From: Massarina eburnea CBS 473.64
Lineage: Eukaryota > Ascomycota > Dothideomycetes > Pleosporales > Massarinaceae
NCBI GenBank assembly: GCA_010093635.1
Contig: MU006803.1
Span: forward strand, 1 to 64,000
Length of the DNA: 64,000 nucleotides
Direction of reading: 5' to 3'
Shown: piece by piece, positions 22,270-35,185 of the stretch
How positions within the stretch are numbered: the stretch's first letter is position 1
Layout: every line of letters begins with the position of its first letter
The notes under the pieces: generated by a model
Seen by the model: only the letters and a program-made list of their open reading frames with translations
What the model was told of the DNA's origin: nothing
Databases searched by the model: none
Made by a program: the position numbers and the translations under genes

Positions 22270-23489
22270 ATGGCTACCCAATCTGGCTTGACACGCCGGA
22301 GGGGCGGAGGCGCCGCCGCAAGCAATGGCGACGACGAAGACCGCGTTGCCTCGCCCGTCCCCAAAGTCCGCAACGACGACCGCACGCCGGAGACGTCCTA
22401 CGAGGACTCTGCCAATGGCCACCGAATCGCATTCGACCCCCGGGACATTAGCGAAAGCGCAGAGCGGAACAAGCAGCCCAAGCTGACGCTGATGGAGGAA
22501 GTCATTCTCATGGGTCTGAAGGACAAACAGGTGCGTGCAGGCAGACAGGCAGGCATGCAGAAGCGCGCGAGGTCCAACTGACTGAGGACAGGGCTATCTG
22601 TCGTTCTGGAACGACAATATTTCGTACGCGCTGCGAGGATGCATTGTGATTGAGCTGGCGTTCCGAGGCCGCATAAGCATGCAGAAGGACTCGTCGCGGC
22701 GGCGGTTCCCCCTTGCCGACCGCGTCATTGAGGTCATTGACGACACCCTCACGGGCGAAGTGCTGCTGGACGAGGCCCTGAAGATGATGAAGTCGAGCGA
22801 GAAGATGAGCGTCAACTCGTGGATCGACCTCATGAGCGGTCTGTACACCCAGCTTCCATTGCTGTTCCCACGCGGCTGACACCAAGGGCAGGCGAGACGT
22901 GGAATCTCATGAAGATTGGCTATCAGCTCAAGCAAGTGCGCGAGCGTCTGTGCAAGGGGCTCGTCGACAAGGGCATCCTGCGCACCGAGAAGAAAAACTT
23001 CCTGCTGTTCGACATGGCCACACACCCTGTCGCCGACGGAGGCGCAAAGGAGGAGATCAGGCGACGTGTGCGGACTGTTCTCACCAGCAGGACCGTCGTG
23101 CTCCCTGCCAGCCAATTCCTCCCCGAAGAGATGGAATTCAGGTACATCCGAACAATTGTCATGGTCTGCGCCGCCTACGCTGCCAATGTCCTCGAGAACG
23201 CGTTGACGACGCTGGGACACGAGGCTCGGGAGCGCGCGTTTGCCCAGGTCGACGAAATGCTGGCAGAATACTCGCAATGGCCCTTTGCGCGAAGAGCCGG
23301 TGGCTCTGGCGGCATCGGCGCGAACCTCGGCCAGGTGATCAACGACGAAGTCAACAATGCCAAAGACAAGGAGCTGCAGATTGAAGTAGGTGCCCCCCCA
23401 TGTACAGGCCGCATGCACAAGGCTGACAGGACAATTAGGTGGTTTCTGCGTGTTTGAGCGTCTTCACACGGCTTGATTCTCTCCTCTGA
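22270..23489 (+). CDS. VPS74: Vps74/GOLPH3 Golgi PI4P-binding protein
   Basis: Four exons (22270-22530, 22592-22838, 22892-23385, 23439-23489) give 350 residues. Vps74 binds PI4P on the Golgi and links glycosyltransferases to COPI for retention. A disordered, acidic N-terminus of about 75 residues precedes the GPP34 fold, which starts LTLMEEVILMGLKDKQGYLS. Family landmarks are ALRGCIVIELAFRGRI, ETWNLMKIGYQLKQVRERL and the C-terminal VFTRLDSLL, which is supplied by a last exon of only 51 nt. Length and ending match fungal Vps74. Confidence 0.95.
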
Positions 23490-24545
23490 GCGGGCCACTA
23501 CGAGATGCTAACTACGTGAAGTCAAAGTCGGGTGGGGTGGTGTGTGTTGGGACAGGTAAACAGGTACACCGGTAGCAGTCGCGGGGGCACAAGTGGTCAT
23601 GTAATTCTTGCTTTCCATTCCTAGCGTTTCTCACGGTTCTCAGGGCTCGACTGCAAAGTTCCAATGTTGGGACGGGGTATTGGCGTCAGTCCCAGATGGC
23701 TCTATCGGCACGGGTGTATTAGCATGCAAGCAAGCGGAGGCCTTTCTCTTCCGCGGGCTAATGTTAAGAATAGTTATTGGATTTCAAAGGGGTCAACGCA
23801 GCCGACAGATGCCGGCTGTGACGAGCCGGTCACGTGACGATGGCGACTGTACACGGCGCATCACATGAGATGTATAGACATGTAGGCGTGAAGCACCCAT
23901 GAAGCACACACGGTGCTGGCGTCGGTACCGGGGATGCAGGATGCAGCGTCGGGAGGGTGTTGTTGGTCAGCGTAGGTAGACACGCTCGGCACGCGCTCTG
24001 GGCGGACATGGCCAGGAGTGTTCCGCCCTCAGCACTCCACTACTGCCCGACCGCATTCCGATCTAGAGCTTATTGCCCGCCGCTGCCCGAGCCCCTCCTT
24101 TGGCTGCAGCACCGTAGAGTCGTTCGGGAGAGGCAATATTCGCCGCCCTGCCGCTGAGCCTGGCCGGCCGACCAGTTGTTGACCGCGTGTGCCTGCCCGT
24201 CATCTGACCCGATCGGCAGGTCCTCCCTTCAGCCAAACACAGGCCCAGCCCGTCACCCGTCGCCCGTCACCGCGTCTACCGTAGGCGCAATTTGCAGGAA
24301 CCCATCGGTATGTGCTGCCCGTTACTTTTGCCCCAGATGCCAGATGCCCCCCCGTCCGTCCGTCCGCCGTGCGCCGCGCCGGGTCCGCCGTTCTGCGCGC
24401 TGCCCCTGTGCGGCCGCCTGTGTCCTGTGCGGTCGCGATGGCCTTGCCTTGTCCGCGCTCGCTAACCGCGACTCAGCCCCGAGCCCTTCCACGCTCGTGG
24501 GCACGTACGGTCTGTACAGAGAGAGGAGCCATCGCATAGTTCGAC
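23490..24545. other. Intergenic region, VPS74 to SNF5
   Basis: A 1.06-kb gene-free stretch. It becomes very C-rich and G-poor toward SNF5, with a short GTCC tandem run near 24353-24366. Several ATGs precede the SNF5 start, so a long leader with upstream ORFs is possible. No RNA gene seen. Confidence 0.45.
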
Positions 24546-27027
24546 ATGCCCGCCATGCCCACCAGTGCCGCCGCCGACGACCAGCCCGGCGCGGAGACTG
24601 CTGCCGCCCAGCCCGCCGCCGCGAATCCCGCCCAGCCGCCGCCCGACGCTGCCGCCGCCGCTGCCACCGCCGACGCCCTTGAGCCCGCGTCCGACGAGAA
24701 CGGGCTGATTCGCGAGGGCAAGGCGAAGGCCAAGGCGGTGCTCGCCGCCTCGGGCGTGTCCATGGACGCGGCTGCCGGCCCAGAGACGGCTGCGGCGCGC
24801 GCGGAGAGGGATTCGCCGGCGCACGAAGGGGCGGTCAATGGCGCGTCGCCCGGTCGCAAACGCTCGCGCTCGGGGTCGCGCAAGCCGTCGCATACGCCTG
24901 CGCGCGAGAAGACGGACGAGGAACGCGAAAAGACAAAGGCCCAGCTGGCCTGCATGATCCAGCGCGATCTGGCGGGCTCCGCAGCCGTGGTCGAGCGGGA
25001 CTCGCTGGCCGGCGCCCTCATCCAGGAAATCCGCAACGAGCAGAAGTACTACCACGAGGTCCGCCAGCACCACCCGGCCATGGTCTTTGGCCAGGGATAC
25101 AATGGCTATGGCAATGGCTTTTCGGACACCCCGAGGGGTTTTGCCCTTCAGTACCCCGTCCACAGCAAGCGCCCGGGCAACCGAAGGGCCAGGAGGCTGC
25201 ATCTCAGGAAGGACGAGGTCACGTCGCAGTCGGACCAGGTGGAAGAACTCATCCCCGTGCGGCTGGACATTGAGCTGGACAAGATCAAGCTCCGCGATAC
25301 TTTTACGTGGAATCTGCACGACCGCTGGACTACGACCGAGCTGTTCGCCGAGCACCTGGTCGAGGACTTCCAACTTCCGCCGGAATTGCGGGAGCATGTA
25401 AAGCACAAAGTGCACCAGGACCTCAACGAGCAGATAACCGACTTCTACCCCCACGCCTTTTTCGACGAGGAATCGCTCGACCCGCACCTGCCGTACGCCG
25501 CGCACAAGAATGACGAAATGCGCGTGCTGATCAAGCTGAACATCACCATCGGCCAGCACACGCTCGTCGACCAATTCGAATGGGAGATCAACAATCCCTT
25601 GAACTCTGCCGAGGAGTTTGCAAGACAGATGGCCGCCGATCTATCATTGTCGGGCGAATTCACAACTGCGATTGCGCACTCGATACGAGAACAATGCCAG
25701 ATGTTCACGAAGAGCTTGTACATAACAGGCCATCCTTTCGATGGACGGCCTGTGGAAGACACCGACATCCGCGATAACTTCCTCCCCTCACCCATCCCAT
25801 CCGTGTTCCGACCCATGCAGTCTGCGAAAGACTTCACGCCATATCTTTACGAACTGAATGAAGCGGAGCTGGAGCGTGCCGAACTCTCCATCATGCGCGA
25901 GCAACGTCGGCAGAAGCGATCTGTCAACCGACGTGGAGGCCCTGCATTGCCGGATCTAAAAGACCGTCAACGGACTGTGCGCACGCTGCTGGTATCTTCC
26001 GTGCTCCCCGGGGCTGCGGAGACCCTTGAAGGGAGCCATCTCTTCAAGGCCGTGCGGAAAGCTAGGGAAGGTCGGCGTCGCGGTGTCGATGACGATTCGA
26101 GCGAGTCAGACAGTGACGACTCTATCATGGAATCTCCTGCGCCCACACAAATTACCGGGGGTACTGCCAGAACAAGAGGTATGCGAGGGGCAGCCACTGC
26201 GGCCCAGGCTGCAATGCGGTCGGCCATAGGACGGTCGGCAACACCAGAAATTGCTGCTCTCCAGCACGATCCTCGGCCATCAAGACAGCAGAGATACGAG
26301 GCCCGCGAAGAAAGTGTCCCATCAGAGCCAACCAGTCTCATTGTCAAACTCCGCATATCTCCTGCGAAGTTTAGGGAGTGGGCAAAAAACCCGAAAGCTT
26401 TCCTGAAGCCCGCGTCGACGCCACTGATGGTGCCCACTTCGCTTCCTGCTCGCGGTACTCCTGGTCCGAACTCGATGCCACCACCACCTTCGCCCGCAGT
26501 TACTAACCGCCCTACCCCGGGTGCTGCTGCTTCGTCCGTCGATTCACCAAAACCACCATCTACTCCAACGCCAGCTTCTCAGGGCCAACAAAAATGGACT
26601 TACTCCGTCGACGGGCGGGCGGATGCACCATGGCCGATGCCAGCTGGTGCCCACGCCGTAAGTAGAAAGATCCGTGAACTTAATATAGCTCCTGACAGTC
26701 TCGCAGGCCCCTCCGCCCCTGTGGCTACAAGAAGCCCTCCAGGACCTGCGTGAGAAGAACCCCGGCGAATTGTTTGAGGCGACTATGCGCTACAGCGTCA
26801 TGGACACAAATACAGGCAGCACCGTCAAGTTTGACACCCTTTCTGCGACCGCGACCCTTCCTCCTGGATATAAGGCGCAATTCCTTCCCCGCATCCGCTG
26901 TGTCGACTGCCCTGGCAAGCTCTACAACGCAGGTCCTGACCATACAGTCGGCAACTTCCAGATGCATCTCAACAACCGTGGACATAAGACGAATGTCGAG
27001 AGGCGGACCGGGAGGATGGCTTCGTAA
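24546..27027 (+). CDS. SNF5: SWI/SNF chromatin-remodelling subunit Snf5
   Basis: Two exons (24546-26657, 26707-27027) give 810 residues. Snf5 (SMARCB1) is a core subunit that anchors the remodeller on the nucleosome acidic patch. The N-terminus is Ala/Pro-rich. Two SNF5 repeats run from about residue 230: ELIPVRLDIELDKIKLRDTF and MRVLIKLNITIGQHTLVDQF. Long Pro/Ser linkers follow. The C-terminal exon encodes RIRCVDCPGKLYNAGPDHTV and a downstream HLNNRGHKT, a zinc-binding element found in fungal Snf5 proteins. The paralogue Sfh1 of the RSC complex is the main alternative; length and C-terminus favour Snf5. Confidence 0.88.
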
Positions 27028-27793
27028 ACGGGCTTTTCTGGGATTTTTGGCGTTCCTCTACAGTTTTATTAGGCATATGTGAGAAGAGATGAGATCAAGA
27101 CGGGCTTTCTAGCGTGCGCGTGTTTGAGTATTACGAGGCAAATGGCAAGGGCATTGGCTGGGATATTTTGTACAAACAAGTCATGAGTCATTTTTTAAGA
27201 AAAGCGTCCTCTTTGCGATTGTGCGAGCCAGGCTGCGGATCAGTCGGAAACGTGGTGCTGGATCGGCGTTTTCTCTTTCTTCGTTTTCTCAGGTAGTTTT
27301 GGAAATCTTGAAATATGATCTGGCAAGGGGGTTTTTCTTTTTCGGCCTTTTTCCCTAAGCTTGCTATATTGGAACGTGGGGTCTTGGGGAGCGGAGGTGA
27401 TGTCTACTTGGGAAGGTGGGAAGGGGGTATATCAGACGACTGCATCGCCTGCTGCTGCTGCTGCTGCTGCCGCCGAAAGAGGGCATTCGTAGCTTGAATT
27501 GTATCTTGTATATATATATATCTCTAAGGGCCGACTGGTTGTAGGAGTTGGTCTTTCCTGCCGATTTTTGAACTTGGTATATACACAGCTGAACCATATA
27601 TACACTGCAAAGCTCCTCTACTTAAAAGGCCTTCTCCGTCTTCTTCGTTTTTAGTACGGAGCAGTACTTGAAACTCACCTCTCGTCTTTCTCGAAAATCA
27701 TTCCCCATATCTACATATAGGACAGCCGATTTTCGTCACGTGTTCGTCCCCACCCAGTCAAGTTGCATCAACTCACTTCACCGCATAATAGAT
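27028..27793. other. Intergenic region, SNF5 to secreted nuclease-like gene
   Basis: No gene seen. It contains a GCT/CTG microsatellite at about 27450-27470 and a CACGTG E-box near 27737, about 55 bp upstream of the next start codon. Confidence 0.45.
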
Positions 27794-28946
27794 ATGCCTC
27801 AAACATCAATCCTCCTCACCCTCTCCCTTCTTCTTCTTCTCCTCCTCCTCCCCATCTCCACCACCATGCACATCACCACCCCCTCACCCCTCCCCATCCG
27901 TCTCCTCTCCCACAACATCCGCTACGCCACCACGGCCCCCTTCGTCGGCGAGAAACCCTGGGCCGATCGCAAAGGGCTTTTGCTCGCGGAGTTGAAATAT
28001 CATACCCTGGGCTTCAGGGAGTGTTTTGTTTGTTTGCAGGAAGTGTTGGTTGGGCAGCTTGGGGATGTTTTGGCGGGGTTGGGGGAGGATTGGGAGGCGC
28101 TTGGGGTGGGGAGGGATGATGGGGGTGTGAAGGGGGAGTTTAGTCCGATTTTGTGAGTGGTTTTGGTTATTTGGTTGTAGGTGGTGCTGTGAGGTCTGGT
28201 TTTCGGGTGGGTGTTGAGGTGCAGTGTTTTGGCCTACACTGTTCAAGATGATGCGCATTGGACACCTTCATGATGAACTTTGCTGACTACGTCTCGTATT
28301 TAGGTTTAGGAAGGGGGTTTGGAGTGTGGAGAAGTGGAAGACGGTATGGCTGAGTGAGACGCCCGATGTCCCTTCAAAGGCAAGTCGAACTTCCCAGACT
28401 GTCAATATTCATACCACTAAACCTCTGCAGGGATGGGACGCAGCTTCAGTGCGAATCGTCACAGTAGGCACCTTTGTCCACAACGAGAGCAAGAAGAAAG
28501 TCGTGGGCATGTGCACGCATTTCGACGACCAAGGCACAGTCTCACGCAGAGAGTCCGCAAAGCTCATCCTCAAAGTCATCGCCGATGTCACCAAACCCTC
28601 CAACACTTCCGACCCCTCCCCCTTGCCAGTCTTCCTGGCCGGTGACCTGAACTCTGAGCCTAATGACACAGCCTTCCAGATCCTGAACGCGCAGAACTCG
28701 ACGCTGCAGGACGTTCAGGAGTTGGCAGGTTGGAAGTACGGGGAGAACAACACGTTTACCGGATTCGTGGAGAGCGAGAGGAAGACGCTGATTGATCATG
28801 TCATGGTGGGGAGGGAGGGGGTGCAGGGCCAGGGGAGAGACTGGGAGGTTACAGGGTATAGCGTGCTGAGCAACCGCTTCGAGGATGGCGTGTATGTCAG
28901 TGATCATCGGGCTGTTGTGGGGGATGTGGTTTTGAAGTCTACATAG
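27794..28946 (+). CDS. Secreted endonuclease/exonuclease/phosphatase-family protein
   Basis: Three exons (27794-28152, 28304-28379, 28431-28946) give 316 residues. The protein has a strong signal peptide (a run of Leu within the first 22 residues) and the Mg-dependent EEP fold: SHNIRYAT, a Glu in CLQEV, the catalytic FLAGDLNSEPND, LIDHVMVG and the C-terminal SDHRAVVGD. Fungal secreted EEP proteins may be nucleases or phosphodiesterases; the substrate cannot be read from sequence. The second intron is GC-AG and 51 nt. Retaining it adds 17 residues in frame between PSK and GWDAAS, but homologues as I remember them read PSKGWDAA. The start was chosen for the signal peptide; an upstream in-frame ATG exists at 27668. 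Confidence 0.85.
28380..28430 (+). other. GC-AG intron (in-frame, 51 nt) in the EEP-family gene
   Basis: It begins AAG|GCAAGT and ends CTCTGCAG, with CACTAAAC as a possible branch site. Its length is a multiple of three and it has no stop codon, so both spliced and retained forms are translatable. Confidence 0.65.
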
Positions 28947-29121
28947 ATGTGTACTGCCGCATCCGGCCGACGACATTCACCCAGCTGAGGCTGTGGCTGC
29001 TAGCGGCGAATTGTTGGGTAAGCGAGGATCCAAACACATACCCCGCGGTGGGGCACGAGACATAAAACTATACAACTCAGGCACGAGGAGCTCGTCCGCA
29101 CATCATTGGAAATCATTCATC

Positions 29122-30635
29122 ATGCCCGAGCCCACGAGCGTCGTCGGTAGGTACTATCAATTGGTGCTCTGAATGTAGCGCACTCGAGACCGATATGCGG
29201 TGACGTCAACCGAGCACGCCCGCTGACTGCTGCCAGACTACACGCTCGCCAACCCGGACACCCTGACCAAGTACAAGACCGCTGCCGGCATCGCGGAGAA
29301 GGTCCTCAAGGAGGTCTCAGGTGCGTTGGCCGTCCGCACTGCCCAGGTGTGCGCGCTGTCTGCGCAGGAACTGACTAGCTCTGCTTAGGATGGTGCACCG
29401 AGGGCGCCAACGTCGTCGACATTTGTGAGCGCGGCGACAAGCTGCTGGAAGAGGAGACTGGAAAGGTCTACAAGGGCAAGAAGATCCCCAAGGGCATTGG
29501 CCACTGCACGACCGTCTCTCCCAGCTCGTACATCACGCCGTACACGCCCCTCAGGACCGACGTCGAGGAGGCCGCGACCACGCTCAAGGCGGGAGAATGT
29601 GTTAAAATCCAGCTGGGTGCTCAGATCGACGGTCTGCCCGCCATTGTCTGCGACTCCGTCTTGGTGGGCGTCGCGGGCGAGGTTAGCGGACGCGAGGCAG
29701 ATTTGATGCTGGCGACACACTACGCAAACGAGCTGCTCCTGCGGCTGATGGTGCCGCCTGGCCTGGTTGCTTCCGGGACCGAGGAGGAGCAGAAAGCGGC
29801 CGCCGGTCGCAAGCCCTACACCCAGACCCAGATCACGCAGCTGCTGGAGAAGGTCACCTCTGCATACGACACCAACCTTGTCGAGAGCACCACCATCTGG
29901 CAGTTCGAGCACAACGAGATCGAGTCCAAGAAGAAGATTATTCTCGCGCCAGGCGACAACGTCAAGGGCGAGGGTCTGCCTGAAGTCGGCGAAGTGTGGG
30001 GTGTCGAGATGGGCGTCAGTCTGGGAAGCGGCAAGGTCAAGACCGTGGACGGCAAGCGCACTACTCTGCATCGTCGGACTGCGGAAACCTACGGACTCAA
30101 GCGCCCGACCTCCCGACAGCTTCTTTCCGAAGTTGTCAAGAAGTTCGGCACCTTCCCCTTTAGTCTGAGGCAGCTCGAGGATGAAAAGTCTGCCAAGGTC
30201 GGCGTCATCGAGTGTGTGCGAGGAAACGTGCTCCGCCAGTACGAGGTCGTCGGCGACAAGAACAACGACGCCGTTGCCAGGCTTTTCACTACAGTTGGTA
30301 TGTCTCGCCCCCTTTTTCCGTGTGGGAGGAAGCTCTGGAGCAGGGTTTTCGCTAGCCTGTAGGTTATGGACACACTGCTCAATGCTAACGACAACACAGC
30401 TATCACCAAAAATGGAATCACGCGTCTGGCCCAGCCACCGGCAGTGGACATCTCAAAGTACAAGACTGACAAGAAAATCACCGATGAGGAGATTCTCAAG
30501 ATCCTGGAGCAGCCCATCGGCAAGGCCGCCTCCAAGCCCAAGAACAAGAAGAAGAAGAAGAAGCCTGCCAAGAAAGCGGCAGCGGCAGCGGCAGCGGGTG
30601 CTGAGGAGGAGGAGAGCAGCGGCGAGGAGGAGTAG
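29122..30635 (+). CDS. EBP1/PA2G4-like pseudo-aminopeptidase (42-kDa DNA-binding protein)
   Basis: Four exons (29122-29146, 29237-29320, 29389-30297, 30400-30635) give 417 residues. It has the methionine-aminopeptidase pita-bread fold (DYTLANPDTLTKYKTAAGIA, GIGHCTTVSPSSYITPYTP). The metal-ligand Asp/His/Glu set of active enzymes is not conserved, as in EBP1/PA2G4 and fission-yeast Cdb4. Relatives associate with ribosomes and pre-60S particles or bind nucleic acid. The tail is a Lys-rich run followed by an acidic end (EEEESSGEEE), typical of this family. Three of the introns are phase 1. Confidence 0.9.
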
Positions 30636-31390
30636 GCCATGAGGGGATGCTGAGGCTATGCGATGGCTATGCGATTTGGAAAGGCGATGTGCACTGCGGT
30701 CCGACAGTCCACCGCGCGATTCTTGCCACGCCCCTCACGGGCCAGGACATCAGTAGATAGCGCCAGAATAGGCCACAATACCAAAAAAAATTGCCTAGCA
30801 TACTTTTGTCTGTCCATGTCGCTTTGTGAGGCTGCACATGTTGAGGGCTCAGGGGTGAAGCTGCCCCTGAAGGAGGGCATTGTCGCACTGTTTTGAAAAG
30901 TTCGTATTGTAGTCTCATTGAGCGAGTCTTCGTATTGTAGGCCGGCTGGGATTGACTGGTACGTCATCAGCGTGTCCTGCGGTGAAGGTGAGGATGATGA
31001 GGGCTTGCAGAGGAGTATTTAAGCTGGCGTGGACCACCACTCTCCCCCCTCACCACTTTTCTTCGCCGATAACCCGGCCAGATTCAAATTCCGGCCTCTT
31101 TCTCCCAGCCCATTCATTTGGATTGGAGCTCTTTTCTGCGGCGGCATCGAATTGTCGCTCGTGGATCACCGCAACCCTTGTCCGTGCAGGGCCAGCCAAA
31201 ATCTCCCTCGAAGTTCGATCTTCCTTCACTTCACATCCGCAACACCAACCACCCGCCCGCGACATCACGGAGACGCACCCCAACGCGCTATCTGCACGCA
31301 AATATATCCAGATAGCACGCGTGGTAATTACTGCAACCCCCCTGCACAACAGCGCGCTTACAAACCTGCAGTGCCTCCGTCGCCATCGAC
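30636..31390. other. Intergenic region, EBP1-like to RCO1
   Basis: No gene seen. It should hold the EBP1-like 3' end, then the RCO1 promoter and leader. A pyrimidine-rich stretch occurs near 31040-31070. Confidence 0.5.
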
Positions 31391-34300
31391 ATGCCGTCGC
31401 TCCGCAAGCAGCGCAAGAGCCGCACCGGCACACCTCTCGACATGCCCACCGACACGCCCGCCGACACGCCCGCGGTCACGCCCCCCCATTCCTGGAAACC
31501 GCTCAAAGAGAAGGTGCAGAGCTCACTCGACGCGTGGGTTGAGCCGGCGCTGCAAAACCCGACGCCCTCGTTCGAAGAGCACGGCTTCGCCCGCCACGGC
31601 GTGCTGGAGACCATGGCTCCCCTCGGCGTCCCTCCGACTGCGAAGGCGAAGCAGAAGGCCCGCGGCGACCCGAACGTGCGCCGCTCCATCCTGGGCAAGC
31701 GGGGCAATGTGCTGGCGGGCGACGACGAGGGTACCACGCCCGAGGTGACGCCCGCTCCGGAACTTGCCCGCGACGACTCCGAGCGCCCGGAAGAGGAGGA
31801 GGAGGAGGAAGAGGACATTGTCGCACCTTTCCCCGAGCAGGACGAAGACGAAGACGACGACTACATGCCCACCAAGAAGAAGGCGAAGATGTCCCACGGC
31901 ACGAAGACGCCAGTCAGGGGCAGGGCCGTCGCGCCAGGCAAGCCTCCCGCCCAAGTCAGGACGCCTCTGAAGAACGGCTCGGTTCCGGCGCCTGCTGTGG
32001 CCGTGGCCGTGGCCGCTGCTGCTGTCGCCACCCCTGCCTCCGTCGCAAACAGCATTGGTCTGGGTGCGCTCGACGACGCGGTGCAGCAGCGCATCAGGAT
32101 TGCCGTGCTCGACGCCATCGCGCGCTCCGAGAAGAACAACGACAAAAACCTCGGCATGGCTCTCAAGCAGATGCTCGAGCAGAGCCGCGATGATCCAAAG
32201 CTGTCCGGCTCGCTTGACGGCGTCATTCACCAGCGAGAGAGCGCCGAAGACTGGTCCATATTCCGACGCTTCATCAAGAGCGCCAAGAAGCAGATCAAAC
32301 GCTCCATCAAGATCAAGGAAGCAGAAGAAGCTGCAATGTCTGCAAAAGAAGCCCAGGCAGCACGGGCATCAACCTCACCACCCGCCGCCGCCGTTACCAC
32401 CCCGCTATATGACATCGCCTCCCCACCTCTGGACCCGGAACCTGTCGCAGCCCCAACTGTCGAGACTGCACAGTCTGTTGGCCTTGAACCCGAAGACACA
32501 TCTCCCCCACCCGAGTTGCCGGTTGAACCTGAGGTAACAGCGCTTCATCCTCTCACCACCGCTCCGGCCTTTCCAGCAGCCGCCGCGCCAACCCCGCCAG
32601 CTCGAAAGATGGGCTCCAAGTCGCCCCGTAAGCAGCAGATTCCGAACGGCCATCCTGCACCCGAGGCCGCAGAAGAAGCTGTCCACACGCCTACGCCAGC
32701 AGACAAGACTCCGGACATTGGCAACGGCAGCGACTCTGCCCTCTCGGACGTTGATGACGATCTCATCAACCGCGTCGAGGCCCCCAAGCCCCCTCGTGTC
32801 AACGGCACCAACGCCGCTTCTGCTGCCAAGAAAGCGAAGAGTGCCGCCATCGCACGCGCTGCTAAGAAGCCCTCACGGGCAGGCTCTATGAAGCCATTCG
32901 GCAAGCACAAGGAGAAGGTGCCTCTCACGCCCGAGCAACTAGCCCAGCATGCAGAGATCGAGAAGACACGGCAGCACTACTACGAGAAGCAGCAGCCTAT
33001 TCGCGAGCAGATGCGAGCCACTGCTCCGACTTCCGACATCCGCTTCGACGATGAGATTCTTGAGACTGAGTCCTTGACCGAGTCCCAGATCGCCGTTGGC
33101 CCGCCAGTCGACAGTACGAGGCCCCGTCGAGCTGGACGACAGCCGCGAACCAGCCTGACCATCCCCACCGGCAGTGCAAAACGGCCACGAGATGGCTCCA
33201 TGTTCTCATCCCCATTTCCTGACTCGGCTACCACCAGCCGTCCCTCTACACCGGCGGCTTCTGCCGTCCACGTCACCAGCAAGCGGCTCAAGCTGAACAA
33301 CGGCAAGGCTCACCAGGCTGCTAGGACGAAGAAATCGTAAGTACTCTCCCTTCCTGTCGTGTTTCCGGTGATCCCTGCTGCGCTGTATTGAGGCGCTGGA
33401 CAACGCCAGTACCCGTTTCATTGCAGGGATGGCAGCATCGACTGAGCAAGCTCAACGTGTTTGCACGTGTTTGCATGCTAATGTATGCCGCGCACTGTAA
33501 AGAATCAAGCAAACTAACGAACTCGTGTGCCTAGTCCGGTCAAGAATCGCGATGGGCCTATCGCAGGTATCCCGCATACGGGGGGTGGCGGTTCGAGACA
33601 GTCGGGGCCTGATGACAATGACCCAGTAAGTGCCACTAAATTCCTTCGGCCCAACCACAGCATCCCTTCTACACCACACAACACCATCATCAACAACATT
33701 TCATTTTTTGCTTTTCTCATCTCAAATGATTCTCACGACTGCTATTCCGCGTCTCAAATTCCCTTACTCGCCTCCGAGTTCGACTCTATCACCTCCTCTA
33801 ACACCGTGCCAGAGCTCGCCGCCATCTGAGACTGATGACCTCTGCTCAGCCTGCAAAGGCGCGGGCGAGTTTGTCATTTGCGACCACTGTCCGCGCGTTT
33901 TCCACTTCCTCTGCTTGGATCCTCCTATGCTCGAGGCCCCAACCGGCAGTTTCTCGTGCTTTGAGTGCTCCGCGAAGCTGAAACCCGCCGAGAATGCAGA
34001 TACGTACTTTGCACCTCTCTTCAAAACGCTCGACTCTGTCAACACACGCGCTTTTGCGCTTCCGGCAGACGTCCAGAATCACTTTGAGAACGTCGCTGCC
34101 CGCCCGGACGGCTCCTACCTGGAGGAGACCAAGAAGTTCGCTTTGTAAGTGTGACGCGTCTTTGCGTGCCAACGGTTGACTAACACAACACAGGGCAAAG
34201 AGCAGCGGCTATGGGTACCAGAGGCCAGATTACACCAAGGTACACGATGGCGACAAGCCCATCTTGTGCGCATCGTGCGGTTTGACTTCAGGCGGCAAGC

Positions 34301-35185
34301 GCCAGATGCTAAAGTGCGATTTTTGCGCGGCCCATTGGCACCTTGATTGTTTGGACCCACCCATGGCGAACCCGCCTCATATCAACCTCGACTCTGCGCA
34401 GCGTGACGCGTGGCGATGCCCGCGTCACGTCGAGCATGATTTCCGCAGCGGTTATGTCGTGCAGAATGATCTTAACGACGCACAAGACACCGTCATGGTC
34501 GACGCGCCTTTCGCTCGGCTTGGCAGGAAAATGCGTAAGCCCAAGCACCCCCAGGTTATCCAGCCCACCTTCTCACGTGGAATGCGCAACAACGGACTCA
34601 TCGACATTATCAACAATGAGGATGACGACACCGACGGCGAGGGTAATTATGTGTTTGGTACCGAGGAGAAGGACTTCAACTCCCACGTCTATCGCGTTCC
34701 CGAGAAGGGTCTCGTACTGGACTTCATCGACAAGATCAAGAGGTAAGCGCCAGCACGGCTTCGTATATTTTGGCAGTTGCTAATGCCCTTTCCAGTGGAC
34801 GTGTCACAAAGCGTGCGAGGCAGGCTGAAGCTTCCAGCAAGGCCGCTGCTCAGCGCAAGGATTCCATGCAGTTCTTTGCCGCTCGATCGATCGAGCAGCA
34901 ACAGGCCGCTCTCAACCTCGCGAAGCTGGCACAGAAGGAGGAAGATGCTGGACTCAACGAGATGAGCGTCGATGCCCTCGTCCTGAGCCTCACGGTGAGT
35001 GCTTTCCCACCCTGACATCATATGTCCGATCCGCGCTAATTCACGTGAAACAGGCCGAAGCTCCGAAAGAGGTCATCTCTGCCATTTCCGATGCTCCGCC
35101 CCCTCCAGTGTCTGATGGAGAGCGCGCGCAGTTGTTGAAGCTGCAAGAGCTCATCAAGATGCGCCTCACCGGTTGCGTGACCTAG
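31391..35185 (+). CDS. RCO1: PHD-finger protein, Rpd3S subunit Rco1-like
   Basis: Six exons (31391-33336, 33535-33625, 33813-34144, 34194-34742, 34796-34994, 35054-35185) give about 1082 residues. Rco1 is the scaffold of the Rpd3S histone deacetylase, which suppresses cryptic transcription within H3K36-methylated genes. A disordered Ala/Pro-rich N-terminal half contains helices around residues 225-310. The first PHD finger follows (LCSACKGAGEFVICDHCPRV, then FHFLCLDPPM), and then the second, atypical PHD (CASCGLTSGGKRQMLKCDFC, AHWHLDCLDPPM). The first two introns are long (198 and 187 nt). The exon 3 acceptor was placed after GTGCCAG because a TCTAAC branch lies 11 nt upstream; a later AG would remove six residues. 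Confidence 0.85.

Noticed and set aside
33425..33534. Possible extra exon in RCO1 intron 1 after a TTGCAG acceptor at 33427
   Set aside because: In the required phase it meets a TGA after a few codons. The acceptor before TCCGGTCAAG, with an ACTAAC branch, fits instead.
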